Part shown: in pieces, positions 22,620 through 31,922 of the stretch
Position numbering within the stretch: position 1 is the stretch's first letter
Layout: each line of letters opens with the position of its first letter
The notes under the pieces: model-generated
Databases searched by the model: none
Told to the model about the DNA's origin: nothing
What the model saw: only the letters and a program-made list of their open reading frames with translations
Translations under genes and position numbers: made by a program
Assembly: GCF_014472415.1 (NCBI RefSeq)
Contig: NZ_JACSZV010000003.1
Coordinates: forward strand, 186,001-250,000
Direction of reading: 5' to 3'
From: Pseudomonas sp. N40(2020)
GTDB lineage: Bacteria > Pseudomonadota > Gammaproteobacteria > Pseudomonadales > Pseudomonadaceae
DNA: 64,000 nucleotides

Positions 22620-23714
22620 ATGGCTGACTATTTCCAGCGGTTGAACTATGCGCTGGGGGATGAAGACACAGCGCTCGAATACGCAATCCTCCCCAAGCAC
22701 GCCAGACATGTGGTGGGTATCGCCGGGAGTGGCGGGCGGCTTTTACCGTTGCTGGCCCGCAGTCCGGCGCGTATGACCTGCACCGATATCAGCGCGCCGC
22801 AACTGGCATTTACCCGGCTGCGATTCGCCTTGCTGGAACAGACCGATCACGCGTCGTTCATGGCATTCATGGGTTACCGGACAGACAGTTCGACCAAGCG
22901 ACGCCAGTCCATATTTCGGCATCTGGATTTGCCGCAGGCCGATCGCCACTGGTTGACCGAGTTGTTCCAGTCCCGTCACTGGCAAGCGCCGATCTACATG
23001 GGAGCCTTCGAGCAGACCCTGCAGCGATTGGCGAAGGTCAACCGACTGTTTACCGGCAAGGCAGGTCGTGAAGTTTTCCACTGTCGCGACCTTGGCGAGC
23101 AAGTCGAGTATTACCAGACCCGCTTTCCCCTCAAACGCTGGAAGGCTGTGATCGCGCTGTTGGGCAACGCAGCGGTACTCAATTCCCTGCTCTACAAAGG
23201 CTCGTTCCCGCCCAATAACCTGGGCATCAGTTCCCGCGCGGCGTACCTGGAGATTTTTCACGCCTTGTTCACCACTCAGGTGGTGCGCGAGAGCTTCTTT
23301 CTGCAGATGCTGTTTTTCGGTGAACTGCGCTACCCACAAGGTTTTCCGCTGGAGTGCGCGCCGAAGATTTTCAAGCGTGCCCGTGAGGCGCTTCAACAGT
23401 GCGAGCTGCGGGTGGTACAGGCCGACATTCTCGACTGTGTTGCCACGCTCTCGGAGGTCGACTTCGTCTCGCTCTCGGACGTCCCTTCTTTCATGCCCGA
23501 AGCTGACGGTGCGAGTGTCTTGCAGCGGTTACGCCCGTCCCTGGCCGAAGAGGCGCTGACGGTCATACGTGGCCATTTGCACGTCGTCCAGCCCGATTGT
23601 TCAGGCTTCGGCGATATCACCGCCGACTACCAGAAAGCGATTGCACGAGAAAGAACCCAGCTCTGGCGTGTGCAGGTCTATCGCCGGACATCACCTTTGC
23701 AGGTATCTCGATGA
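22620..23714 (+). CDS. DUF3419/BtaA-like SAM:3-amino-3-carboxypropyl transferase (cassette gene 3)
   Basis: A 364-residue soluble protein. The N-terminal third has a SAM-binding Rossmann pattern, VVGIAGSGGRLLPLLA at about residues 30-45 followed by CTDISAPQLAFTRLR, the D-x-x-x-x-Q-L pattern typical of BtaA and DUF3419. The C-terminal part carries VDFVSLSDVPSFM and a closing strand-helix unit. BtaA moves the 3-amino-3-carboxypropyl group of SAM to diacylglycerol in betaine lipid synthesis, but the methylating partner BtaB is absent here, so a different acceptor is likely. It follows cassette gene 2 by 42 bp with a strong GGGAAGGAGGC ribosome site and overlaps the next gene by 4 bp (ATGA). Confidence 0.7.
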   Translation: MADYFQRLNYALGDEDTALEYAILPKHARHVVGIAGSGGRLLPLLARSPARMTCTDISAPQLAFTRLRFALLEQTDHASFMAFMGYRTDSSTKRRQSIFRHLDLPQADRHWLTELFQSRHWQAPIYMGAFEQTLQRLAKVNRLFTGKAGREVFHCRDLGEQVEYYQTRFPLKRWKAVIALLGNAAVLNSLLYKGSFPPNNLGISSRAAYLEIFHALFTTQVVRESFFLQMLFFGELRYPQGFPLECAPKIFKRAREALQQCELRVVQADILDCVATLSEVDFVSLSDVPSFMPEADGASVLQRLRPSLAEEALTVIRGHLHVVQPDCSGFGDITADYQKAIARERTQLWRVQVYRRTSPLQVSR

Positions 23715-24979
23715 GCACTCAGCAACCCACCGTCAATTGGCTCAAAAACCGTATTCGGCAGGCGCGTGAAGATCAGCAACAGTTGTTCGATGCCGGGCTC
23801 AACGGCCTGAAGCTGGCACAACGCGAAGGCAAGGAGATCGAGTTGAGCAGCGGCGAGCGGCTCACCGAGTTTCTCTCATGCTCCTATCTGGGGCTTGAGT
23901 GCGATCCCCGCCTGATTCAAGGCGCCGTGGACGCCGTCGAAACCTTCGGCGTGCAGTTCGCCGCCGCACGAACCCGGGCACTGTTGCCGCCAATGCGTGA
24001 ACTAGACGAACAGTTGAACCGGATATTCCAGGGGCACGCGGTCACCTTCAACTCGGTGGGCAGTGCACATCTGGGCTGTCTGCCCTTACTGGGATCCGGT
24101 GAGTTGCCGTCCTATCCGTTGCGCCGTGGCCCGAGCTGGATCGTCGACCGGGCGGCCCACGCTTCAATGCAAGTGCTGCAAGGGATTCTTTGGCAGTTTG
24201 GCCCCGTACAGCGGTGCGATTGCAGGGATATGGAGCAAGTCGAGCAGGCGTGTTCGGCGGCAGTAGCGGCTGGCAATACACCGATCATCCTGACCGACAG
24301 CATCGGTTCGATGCGCGGCGTGTATCCGATCAATCGACTGTTGCAACTGGCGGAGCGCTTTGAAGGGTATCTGTATGCGGATGACGCCCACGGCACTTCG
24401 ATCTACGGTGTGGCGGGGGGTGGTTATGCCCTTGCCAGTGGCGATGAGCGCTTGCGCGGACGCTTGATCCTTCTGTCCTCGCTGTCCAAGGCGTTTGGGG
24501 CAACCGGAGGGGCGATCACCGTGCTCACGGCGGACGATGCCGAGATGATAAGGCGCCATGCGTCGACCTATACCTTCGGCGGGCCATTGTCGATGGGCGG
24601 GGTTGGTGCGACAGTCGCCTCCGGAAAAATCCATCTTTCGCCAGAGCTGGGCGAGCTGCAAGCCGCCCTGTGGCGAAATGTTGCCCTGATCGACGATTTG
24701 CTCGGACCGGTTCTTGGCAACCATGAAGTCGCCTCGCCCATCCGTTTCGTGCGTGTCGGTGCCGAGCGTGACGCGATCAGTCTGGCGCTGTACCTGCGGC
24801 GGCAAGCGATTGCCGTCACCACCGCGTTGTTTCCGGTGGTGGCCAAGGGCGAGGCGATTCTGCGTCTGGCGATCAGTGCCAATCATAGTCAGGCCCAGTT
24901 GGCGTGCCTGGCCAATGCCGTTAATGGCGGTTTCGATGAGTTGGGTATTCGTCAAAGAGGAAGTGGCGATGGGCGATGA
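23711..24979 (+). CDS. PLP-dependent alpha-oxoamine synthase, CqsA/KBL-like (cassette gene 4)
   Basis: A 422-residue fold-type I PLP enzyme. Members condense an acyl-CoA with an amino acid (or SAM, in CqsA) with loss of CO2, giving an alpha-amino ketone. Visible motifs: SCSYLGLECDPRLI near residue 56, FNSVGSAHLGCLPLL in place of the glycine loop, VDRAAHASM, the PLP-stacking and ring-binding DDAHGTSIYG near residue 222, and SSLSKAFGATGG with the Schiff-base Lys. The start at 23711 overlaps the DUF3419 stop (ATGA); the frame is open to 23597 but those codons lie inside gene 3. The neighbouring ligase could supply its acyl-CoA. The exact amino acid partner cannot be read from sequence. Confidence 0.8.
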   Translation: MSTQQPTVNWLKNRIRQAREDQQQLFDAGLNGLKLAQREGKEIELSSGERLTEFLSCSYLGLECDPRLIQGAVDAVETFGVQFAAARTRALLPPMRELDEQLNRIFQGHAVTFNSVGSAHLGCLPLLGSGELPSYPLRRGPSWIVDRAAHASMQVLQGILWQFGPVQRCDCRDMEQVEQACSAAVAAGNTPIILTDSIGSMRGVYPINRLLQLAERFEGYLYADDAHGTSIYGVAGGGYALASGDERLRGRLILLSSLSKAFGATGGAITVLTADDAEMIRRHASTYTFGGPLSMGGVGATVASGKIHLSPELGELQAALWRNVALIDDLLGPVLGNHEVASPIRFVRVGAERDAISLALYLRRQAIAVTTALFPVVAKGEAILRLAISANHSQAQLACLANAVNGGFDELGIRQRGSGDGR

Positions 24980-26267
24980 TCCGATGAGCCATGCAAACCA
25001 GGCTTTTACACGCAAATTGGCCCATGCACGGTCACTGCCGTGGTTCTGTGCGCTGTGTCCGCAGATCCTGCACGTGCAGAGCCCGGAGGATTTGCATCGG
25101 CTGCCGATTCAAGCCGTCGAGGACGAGCACGGTGGTGTGCTGTTCTCCGTGCTTGGTGAGGCTTCGCATCGTGCACCGGGTGGCGGACTGACCCTGACGT
25201 CGGGAGGCAGCACCGGCAACCGCAAACACATCACCCATTCCTGGGCATTCAACGCCAGTATCGTGCTGCTGGGGGCGCGGATGTTTGGGGGCGCGAACGA
25301 ACATCCAGCTGTTGTCGTTAACTGCCTGACAGCCGGTGAAATGCAAGGCGCTTTTCAGTACGCCGCGGCCATCGTCCAGCACATCGGTGCTCGGTTGTTG
25401 CCCGCCGGATCGCTGATGGGCGTTACGCGGATTGCCGAGCTGATTCAGTCACAAGCGGCCGATGCGCTGATTTGCACTCCCTCCTTCGCGGCGGCGCTGT
25501 TCAACCATGACGATATCGATGCCACACAGTTGGCCAGTCTGAGATGGCTCTATTACATCGGGGAACCCTGCAGCAAACCGCTGCGCGAGCAATTGGCTCG
25601 GGACTGGCCTGAAATCAGAGTGCGGTCGCTGGGCTACAGCTCTACGGAGACCGGCCCCATCGGCTTTCAGTGCGCACACCTGGAGCATGGTTTTTATCAT
25701 CTGCACGCCGATGCGATGCTGACCGAAGTCGTTGACCCATTGACCCTGCAAGCAGTGGCCGAAGGCGAAAGCGGGGAGTTTCTGCTGACGTCGCTGCTGC
25801 CCGATCATGTGCCGCTGTTGCGTTATCGGATTGGTGATCGTGGGCGAATTCTGCTTCAGGAATCGAATTGCGCATGTGGTAGTAATTTGCCGGTGCTGGA
25901 GCTTGAGGGGCGGGTCGAGACGTCGATCAAACTGGGTGGCGCGATCATCACGCAGCGACAGGTCATGAGCGTACTCGCCCAAGCGTTGCCCGACCTGGAC
26001 GCTAACGATGTTCAGGTACAAATCGATCGACAGGCCAACGGTGCCCGCATGCGTCTGGTCATTGCTCAGGACAAACTGCCAGCCAGTGCAGAAGCCGTCA
26101 TCGAACAGGCGTTGCATAACGAAGCGCAAGCGAGCGCTTTGCTCAGGCTGCCCGGAGTACTGGGATTGAGGGTGCAGCGTCTTGCCCGCAGCGGCTTCGA
26201 AACAACCTCCGCCGGCAAGACGCCGTTTTTTTTTGAGGTGGACGCTACCCCGGATTCACCGGAGTAG
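24969..26267 (+). CDS. PaaK-like adenylate-forming ligase (cassette gene 5)
   Basis: A 432-residue member of the acyl-adenylate superfamily nearest to phenylacetate-CoA ligases. It has the ATP loop LTSGGSTGNRKHI near residue 78, SLGYSSTETGPIG as the A5-like motif, the YRIGDRGRI Asp motif, the PaaK-type cysteine motif NCACGSNLPVLELEGRV, and a C-terminal SAGKTPFFFEV whose Lys fits the catalytic A10 lysine. It would activate a carboxylic acid to an acyl-AMP and then perhaps a CoA thioester; no carrier protein is encoded nearby. The start at 24969 has AGAGGAAG before it and overlaps gene 4 by 11 bp; an alternative ATG lies at 24984. Nine T residues at 26226-26234 encode the final Phe run. Confidence 0.78.
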   Translation: MGDDPMSHANQAFTRKLAHARSLPWFCALCPQILHVQSPEDLHRLPIQAVEDEHGGVLFSVLGEASHRAPGGGLTLTSGGSTGNRKHITHSWAFNASIVLLGARMFGGANEHPAVVVNCLTAGEMQGAFQYAAAIVQHIGARLLPAGSLMGVTRIAELIQSQAADALICTPSFAAALFNHDDIDATQLASLRWLYYIGEPCSKPLREQLARDWPEIRVRSLGYSSTETGPIGFQCAHLEHGFYHLHADAMLTEVVDPLTLQAVAEGESGEFLLTSLLPDHVPLLRYRIGDRGRILLQESNCACGSNLPVLELEGRVETSIKLGGAIITQRQVMSVLAQALPDLDANDVQVQIDRQANGARMRLVIAQDKLPASAEAVIEQALHNEAQASALLRLPGVLGLRVQRLARSGFETTSAGKTPFFFEVDATPDSPE

Positions 26268-26270
26268 CGT
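26242..26270. terminator. Hairpin between the cassette and qor
   Basis: Arms ACGCTACCCCGG and CCGGAGTAGCGT pair except for one mismatch, with a five-base loop; the right arm includes the ligase stop codon. It sits between convergent genes, and there is no good T-run, so it may be a weak bidirectional terminator. Confidence 0.5.
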
Positions 26271-26274
26271 GGTA

Positions 26275-27252
26275 TCACGGCAGCAGGATGGTGGATCCGG
26301 TGGTGCGCCGTGCCGACAGCTCGGTTTGCGCCTTCGCCGCTTCAGCCAGCGGATAACGCTGGCTGATATCGACCTTGAGCTTGCCGCTGATGATCATCTC
26401 GAAAAGCTCATCGGCCATGCGCTGCAGGTTTTCGGCGTTGTTGGCGTAGGTCGCCAGGGTCGGTCGGGTCACGTACAACGAGCCTTTGGCCGAGAGAATC
26501 CCCAGATTGACGCCATCCACGGCGCCGGAGGCATTGCCGAAACTCACCACCAGACCACGCGGCGACACGCTGTCGAGCGAAGTCAGCCAAGTGTCCTTGC
26601 CGACACCGTCATATACCACCGGGACCTTCTTGCCGTCGGTCAGCTCCAGTACGCGTTGCGCGACGTTTTCGTGGCTGTAATCGATGGTGGCCCAAGCACC
26701 GTTGGCTTTCGCCAACTCGGCTTTTTCTTTCGAGCTGACGGTGCCGATCAGCTTCACACCCAAGGCCTTGGCCCATTGGCAGGCCAGCGAACCGACGCCC
26801 CCGGCAGCGGCGTGGAACAGAATGGTTTCGCCACCCTTGAGCTCATAAGTCTGGCGCAGCAGGTACTGCACGGTCAGACCCTTGAGCATCACTCCGGCAG
26901 CGGTTTCGAAACTGATTTGGTCGGGCAAGTGCACCAGATTTGCTTCGGGCAAAACGTGCAGTTCACTGTAGGCGCCCAACGGGCCGCTACCGTAAGCGAC
27001 GCGATCCCCGACCTTGAACCGGGTTACTTCGCTGCCAACGGCGTCAACGATGCCCGCGCCTTCTGCGCCCAAGCCGGACGGCAAGGCTGGCGGTGCGTAG
27101 AGGCCGCTGCGGTAATAGGTGTCGATGAAATTCAAGCCGATCGCTTTGTTGCTCACCCGAACCTGCTGTGGGCCTGGCTCCGCAGGTTGGTAGTCAACAT
27201 ATTCGAGCACTTCGGGGCCGCCGTGGGCGCGGAACTGGATACGCTTTGCCAT
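26275..27252 (-). CDS. qor: NADPH:quinone oxidoreductase (Qor, MDR superfamily)
   Basis: A 325-residue zinc-free medium-chain dehydrogenase/reductase. The GroES-like N-terminal domain begins MAKRIQFRAHGGPEVLEYVD, with GLNFIDTYYRSGLY; the nucleotide-binding domain carries HAAAGGVGSLACQWAKALG and later VVYDGVGKDTW. No structural zinc cysteines are present. It reduces quinones with NADPH. It is convergent with the cassette ligase, ending 7 bp from its stop, and divergent from hemF. Confidence 0.93.
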   Translation of the reverse strand: MAKRIQFRAHGGPEVLEYVDYQPAEPGPQQVRVSNKAIGLNFIDTYYRSGLYAPPALPSGLGAEGAGIVDAVGSEVTRFKVGDRVAYGSGPLGAYSELHVLPEANLVHLPDQISFETAAGVMLKGLTVQYLLRQTYELKGGETILFHAAAGGVGSLACQWAKALGVKLIGTVSSKEKAELAKANGAWATIDYSHENVAQRVLELTDGKKVPVVYDGVGKDTWLTSLDSVSPRGLVVSFGNASGAVDGVNLGILSAKGSLYVTRPTLATYANNAENLQRMADELFEMIISGKLKVDISQRYPLAEAAKAQTELSARRTTGSTILLP

Positions 27253-27393
27253 CTGCCTGCTCTCCTTGGGTCTTTTGTAAGCCCCCTATCCAACTCCCAT
27301 GCTTGATCTTCGTCAACTGCGGCGCGCGGGTCTGCGGTGGTATGCTACGCGCCCATTTGCGCCGCCCCCCGCCTGCGGGGCGCCGCGTAGTGA

Positions 27394-28329
<936 letters not shown>

Positions 28330-28342
28330 ACGAGGAGTTGTG

Positions 28343-29161
28343 ATGGATCGTTACGTTGTTTTCGGTAACCCGATCGGCCACAGCAAGTCGCCGATGATTC
28401 ACAAACTGTTCGCCGAACAGACCGGGCAGAGTCTCGACTACAGCACCCTGCTGGCGCCGCTCGACGATTTCACCGGTTGCGCCACGGCGTTTTTCCAGCA
28501 AGGTCGCGGCGCCAATGTCACCGTGCCGTTCAAAGAAGATGCCTATCGCCTGGCCAACAGCCTGACCGCCCGCGCACAGCGTGCCGGTGCAGTGAATACC
28601 TTGAGCAAACTGGCCGATGGTTTGCTGCTCGGTGACAACACCGACGGCGCCGGGCTGGTGCGCGATCTTACGGTGAATGCCGGGTTCAACCTGACCGGCA
28701 AGCGCATTCTGCTGCTCGGCGCCGGTGGCGCGGTGCGTGGGGTGTTGGAGCCTTTGCTGGCAGAGAAACCGGCATCGGTGATCATCGCCAACCGCACGGT
28801 GGAAAAAGCTGAGTTGCTGGCCGAATTGTTCTGCGATCTGGGGCCGGTGTCAGCCAGTGGTTTCGACTGGTTACGCGAGCCGGTGGACGTGATCATCAAC
28901 GCCACTTCCGCCAGCCTTACCGGTGAAGTGCCGCCGATTGCGCCAAGCCTGATCGAGCCGGGCAAAACCCTGTGCTACGACATGATGTACGGCAAGGAGC
29001 CGACCGCGTTCTGCCGCTGGGCCACCGAGCATGGCGCGGCGGTGTCGATGGATGGCTTGGGGATGTTGGCGGAGCAGGCTGCCGAGGCGTTCTTTTTGTG
29101 GCGCGGCGTGCGCCCCGATACAGCGCCCGTCCTGGCTGAGTTGCGTCGGCAGTTAGCCTGA
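28343..29161 (+). CDS. aroE: Shikimate dehydrogenase
   Basis: A 272-residue NADPH-dependent enzyme reducing 3-dehydroshikimate to shikimate for aromatic amino acids. Substrate residues are in [12 protein letters not shown] and [10 protein letters not shown] with the catalytic Lys, and DNTDGAGLV with the catalytic Asp; the cofactor loop is [19 protein letters not shown] codon directly precedes the ATG at 28343; I choose the ATG because GAGGAG lies five bases before it. It ends at a perfect 30-bp inverted repeat that separates it from the convergent sulP gene. Confidence 0.96.
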   Translation: MDRYVVFGNPIGHSKSPMIHKLFAEQTGQSLDYSTLLAPLDDFTGCATAFFQQGRGANVTVPFKEDAYRLANSLTARAQRAGAVNTLSKLADGLLLGDNTDGAGLVRDLTVNAGFNLTGKRILLLGAGGAVRGVLEPLLAEKPASVIIANRTVEKAELLAELFCDLGPVSASGFDWLREPVDVIINATSASLTGEVPPIAPSLIEPGKTLCYDMMYGKEPTAFCRWATEHGAAVSMDGLGMLAEQAAEAFFLWRGVRPDTAPVLAELRRQLA

Positions 29162-29165
29162 AAGC

Positions 29166-29243
29166 AAAAGATCGCAGCCTGCGGCAGCTCCTACAGAGTG
29201 AACACAAATCCCATGTAGGAGCTGCCGCAGGCTGCGATCTTTT
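29166..29243. repeat. Perfect 30-bp inverted repeat between aroE and sulP
   Basis: The arms at 29166-29195 and 29214-29243 are exact reverse complements (AAAAGATCGCAGCCTGCGGC and onward) with an 18-base loop. The A4/T4 ends make it a bidirectional terminator between convergent genes, and its right end overlaps the sulP stop codon. The core resembles a dispersed intergenic repeat of fluorescent pseudomonads. Confidence 0.9.
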
Positions 29244-30811
29244 CAATCCTCAAACCGGATCGGACACTTCTCCGGCCCCTCAAGCTTTCTCAACTCTTCC
29301 ACCACTTGCGGCCGCGCCCCACGCAAGGTCAGGCTACGATCCTGGCGCAACAAGCGCCGCGCCTCCTGATGCAGCATCTCCACCCCTGAATAGTCGATGA
29401 AGTTGATCTGCTGCGCCTCGATCACCACCCGCGCGCCGTGCATGCGTTGCAAACGCACTTGCAGGTAATGGCTGGCGCCGAAGAAGATCGAGCCGCCGAC
29501 CCGCAGCACATCGTCTTCGCCATCACGCCAATGCTGCACCCGCGGTTGCGAAGTGCGTTTGAGGTAGAAGAACAGCGACGCCAGCACCCCAGCGTAGATC
29601 GCCGTCTGTAATTCCAGTAATAGCGTGGCCAGACAAGTCAGCGCCATGACCACGAATTCGGCGCGGCTGACCCGCAGCAACGCGCGAATGCCGCGATGAT
29701 CCACCAGCCCCCATGCGATCAGCAGAATGCTCCCAGCCATCGCCGGGATCGGAATGTGCGCAATCAGCCCGGCACCAAAAATCGCGAAAAGCGCGACCCA
29801 GATCGCCGAAAACACCCCAGCCAGCGGTGAACACGCGCCTGCCTCGTAACTCAGGCCCGAGCGGGTAAACGAGCCGGCGGACAACGATCCGGAAAAGAAT
29901 GCCCCGACCATATTCGACAAGCCCTGCGCGCGGACTTCCTGATTGGCATCGAGCAACTGCTGCGAACGCGCGGCAATCGAACGGGCAATCGACAGGCTGG
30001 TGACCAGCCCGAGCATGCCCACCGCCACCGCACTGGGCAGTAGGCGCAGGATCAAATCCAGATCCAGTGGTAGTCCGCTGAACGGCGGCAAGCGCCCGAC
30101 AAATGCACTGACCAGGTGCACATGGCCGAACATTGCCGGCCACAGCCAAACCAGCAGACTCGCGAGCACGAGAGTTATCAACAGCGTCGGCCAGCGTGGC
30201 AGCAACTGTTTGAGCACCACGCCAACCACGACCGTGGCAACGCCGAGCAGCACGGAGGGTTTATCCACAGCCCCGAGGTGCTGCAACAGATCCATAAGAC
30301 TGTCCAGCGCTGTGGCTTTTGCCGGCAGATCCAGGCCCAACAGATTGGGTAACTGCCCAATGGCAATGACCACTGCTGCGCCCAAGGTGAAACCAAGCAC
30401 CACCGAATGCGAGACGAAATTCACCAGCGCGCCGAAGCGCAGCAAGCCCAGCAGCCACTGGAAAATCCCTGCAAGGAATGTCAGCAACAGAATCAGGGTG
30501 ATGTAGTCCTGTGAAGCTGGAACGGCCAGCGGACTCACGCTGGCGTACAACACGATCGAAATCGCCGCCGTCGGCCCGCAGATCAGATGCCACGACGAGC
30601 CCCACAGGCAGGCGATCAATACCGGAATGATCGCGGCATAGAGACCGTACTCAGGTGGGAGACCGGCGATCAGCGCGTAGGCAATCGACTGGGGTAACGC
30701 GAGAATCGCACCGCTGAGCCCGACGATCAGATCCCGTCCGACGCTGGCGCGGGTTTGCCGAGGGAGCCAGTTCAGAAAAGGGAAAAGTGAGCGGCGACTG
30801 GGGAAAGCCAT
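29243..30811 (-). CDS. SulP-family anion transporter with C-terminal STAS domain
   Basis: A 522-residue inner-membrane carrier. The N-terminal SulP motif LIVGLSGAILALPQSIAYALIAGLPPEYGLYAAII (a landmark at residues 23-57) is followed by about ten to twelve membrane segments and a cytosolic STAS domain at about residues 420-515 containing INFIDYSGVEMLHQEARRL. SulP proteins move sulfate, bicarbonate or other anions. Being beside the choline sulfatase gene, a role in sulfate handling is plausible but not proven. I start at MAFPSRRSLF (30811, GAGG upstream); the longer frame reads through a REP-like repeat. Confidence 0.9.
   Translation of the reverse strand: MAFPSRRSLFPFLNWLPRQTRASVGRDLIVGLSGAILALPQSIAYALIAGLPPEYGLYAAIIPVLIACLWGSSWHLICGPTAAISIVLYASVSPLAVPASQDYITLILLLTFLAGIFQWLLGLLRFGALVNFVSHSVVLGFTLGAAVVIAIGQLPNLLGLDLPAKATALDSLMDLLQHLGAVDKPSVLLGVATVVVGVVLKQLLPRWPTLLITLVLASLLVWLWPAMFGHVHLVSAFVGRLPPFSGLPLDLDLILRLLPSAVAVGMLGLVTSLSIARSIAARSQQLLDANQEVRAQGLSNMVGAFFSGSLSAGSFTRSGLSYEAGACSPLAGVFSAIWVALFAIFGAGLIAHIPIPAMAGSILLIAWGLVDHRGIRALLRVSRAEFVVMALTCLATLLLELQTAIYAGVLASLFFYLKRTSQPRVQHWRDGEDDVLRVGGSIFFGASHYLQVRLQRMHGARVVIEAQQINFIDYSGVEMLHQEARRLLRQDRSLTLRGARPQVVEELRKLEGPEKCPIRFED
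30261..30269 (+). promoter_or_regulatory. DnaA box inside sulP
   Basis: Perfect TTATCCACA within codons of a membrane-segment region of the transporter. Confidence 0.45.
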
Positions 30812-30851
30812 GGGGCCTCGCGGGTGATGAGTTTTTGCAAGGTTATCAGCA

Positions 30852-30963
30852 TGATCGTTCCCATGCTCTGGGTGGGAATGCAGCCCGGGACGCTCCGCGT
30901 CCCTGCCGAAGGGGACGCGGAGCGTCCTTTGAGGCATTCCAACGCGGAGCATGGGAACGATCA
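30852..30963. repeat. REP-like palindromic element, copy B
   Basis: Outer arms TGATCGTTCCC and GGGAACGATCA match copy A at 13605-13713; the inner inverted repeat is GGGACGCTCCGCGTCCC / GGGGACGCGGAGCGTCC. It fills the gap between sulP and the end of the choline-binding protein gene. Confidence 0.9.
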
Positions 30964-30985
30964 GTCAACTCCAAATCCCACCGCA

Positions 30986-31906
30986 TCAAAGCTTCGCTTT
31001 TACTGCCGCCAAAGCTTCCTTCCCATCCACCGTTTTCACCCCATCCAGCCACTTGTCCAACACCGCCGGATTCGCCTTGATCCACGCCTTCGCCGCCTCG
31101 GCATTGCTGACTTTCTTGTTCACCACTTCGGCCATGATGCTGTTCTCCATCTCCTGAGTGAACGAAAGATTGGTCAACAATTTACCCACGTTCGGACACG
31201 CCTCGGCGTAGCCCTTGCGGGTCAAGGTGAAGACGCTCCCGGTATCGCCAAAGTACTTCTCGCCACCCTTGAGGTAATGCATTTTCAACTGCACATTCAT
31301 CGGGTGCGGCGTCCAGCCAAGGAAGGTGACGAATTTCTGCTTCTTCACCGCCCGCGAGACTTCGGCGAGCATCGCCTGTTCACTGGATTCGATCAGCTTC
31401 CACTGGCCGAGGTCGAAGTCGTTTTTCTTGATGATCTCTTGCAGCGAGATGTTCGCTGGCGCGCCGGAACCAATGCCGTAAATCTTCTTGTCGAATTTAT
31501 CGGCGTATTTGTTCAGGTCGGCAAAGTTATGCACACCCGCGTCCCACACGTAATCCGGCACGGCGAGGGTGAACTCGGTGCCGTCGAGGTTTTTCGCTAA
31601 TTGCGTGACATCGCCATTGGCGACGAATTTATCGTAGAAGCCCTGCTGCGCCGGCATCCAGTTGCCGAGGAACACATCCACCTGGCCATCTTTCAGCCCG
31701 CCAAAGGTGATCGGCACCGCAAGAGTGTCGACCTTGGCCTTGTAGCCCATGCCATCCAGCAGAAACCCGGTAATGGCGTTGGTCGCGGCGATGTCGCTCC
31801 AGCCGGGGTCGGCCATCTTCACCGTTTCGCAGCTTTGCTCGGCAAACGCCGAGGCGCTGCCCAGAGCCAGCAGGCTGACCGTCAGTACTGTGGATAACTT
31901 GCGCAT
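30986..31906 (-). CDS. choX: Choline/glycine-betaine-type ABC substrate-binding protein (ChoX-like)
   Basis: A 306-residue periplasmic binding protein with a signal peptide (MRKLSTVLTVSLLALGSASA, cleavage after AFA). The OpuAC-type fold is recognised from VKMADPGWSDIAATNAI, VFLGNWMPAQQGFY and VTFLGWTPHPMNVQL, segments that supply the aromatic cage for quaternary amines in ChoX. No permease or ATPase gene is adjacent, so it must use a shared transporter encoded elsewhere. It follows betC by 16 bp on the minus strand and is probably in the same transcript, supplying choline or choline-O-sulfate. Confidence 0.9.
   Translation of the reverse strand: MRKLSTVLTVSLLALGSASAFAEQSCETVKMADPGWSDIAATNAITGFLLDGMGYKAKVDTLAVPITFGGLKDGQVDVFLGNWMPAQQGFYDKFVANGDVTQLAKNLDGTEFTLAVPDYVWDAGVHNFADLNKYADKFDKKIYGIGSGAPANISLQEIIKKNDFDLGQWKLIESSEQAMLAEVSRAVKKQKFVTFLGWTPHPMNVQLKMHYLKGGEKYFGDTGSVFTLTRKGYAEACPNVGKLLTNLSFTQEMENSIMAEVVNKKVSNAEAAKAWIKANPAVLDKWLDGVKTVDGKEALAAVKAKL
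31889..31897 (-). promoter_or_regulatory. DnaA box in the choX signal-peptide codons
   Basis: TTATCCACA on the minus strand within the first codons of choX, 45 bp from the next box. Confidence 0.45.
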
Positions 31907-31922
31907 GGACTTCCCCTTAACA

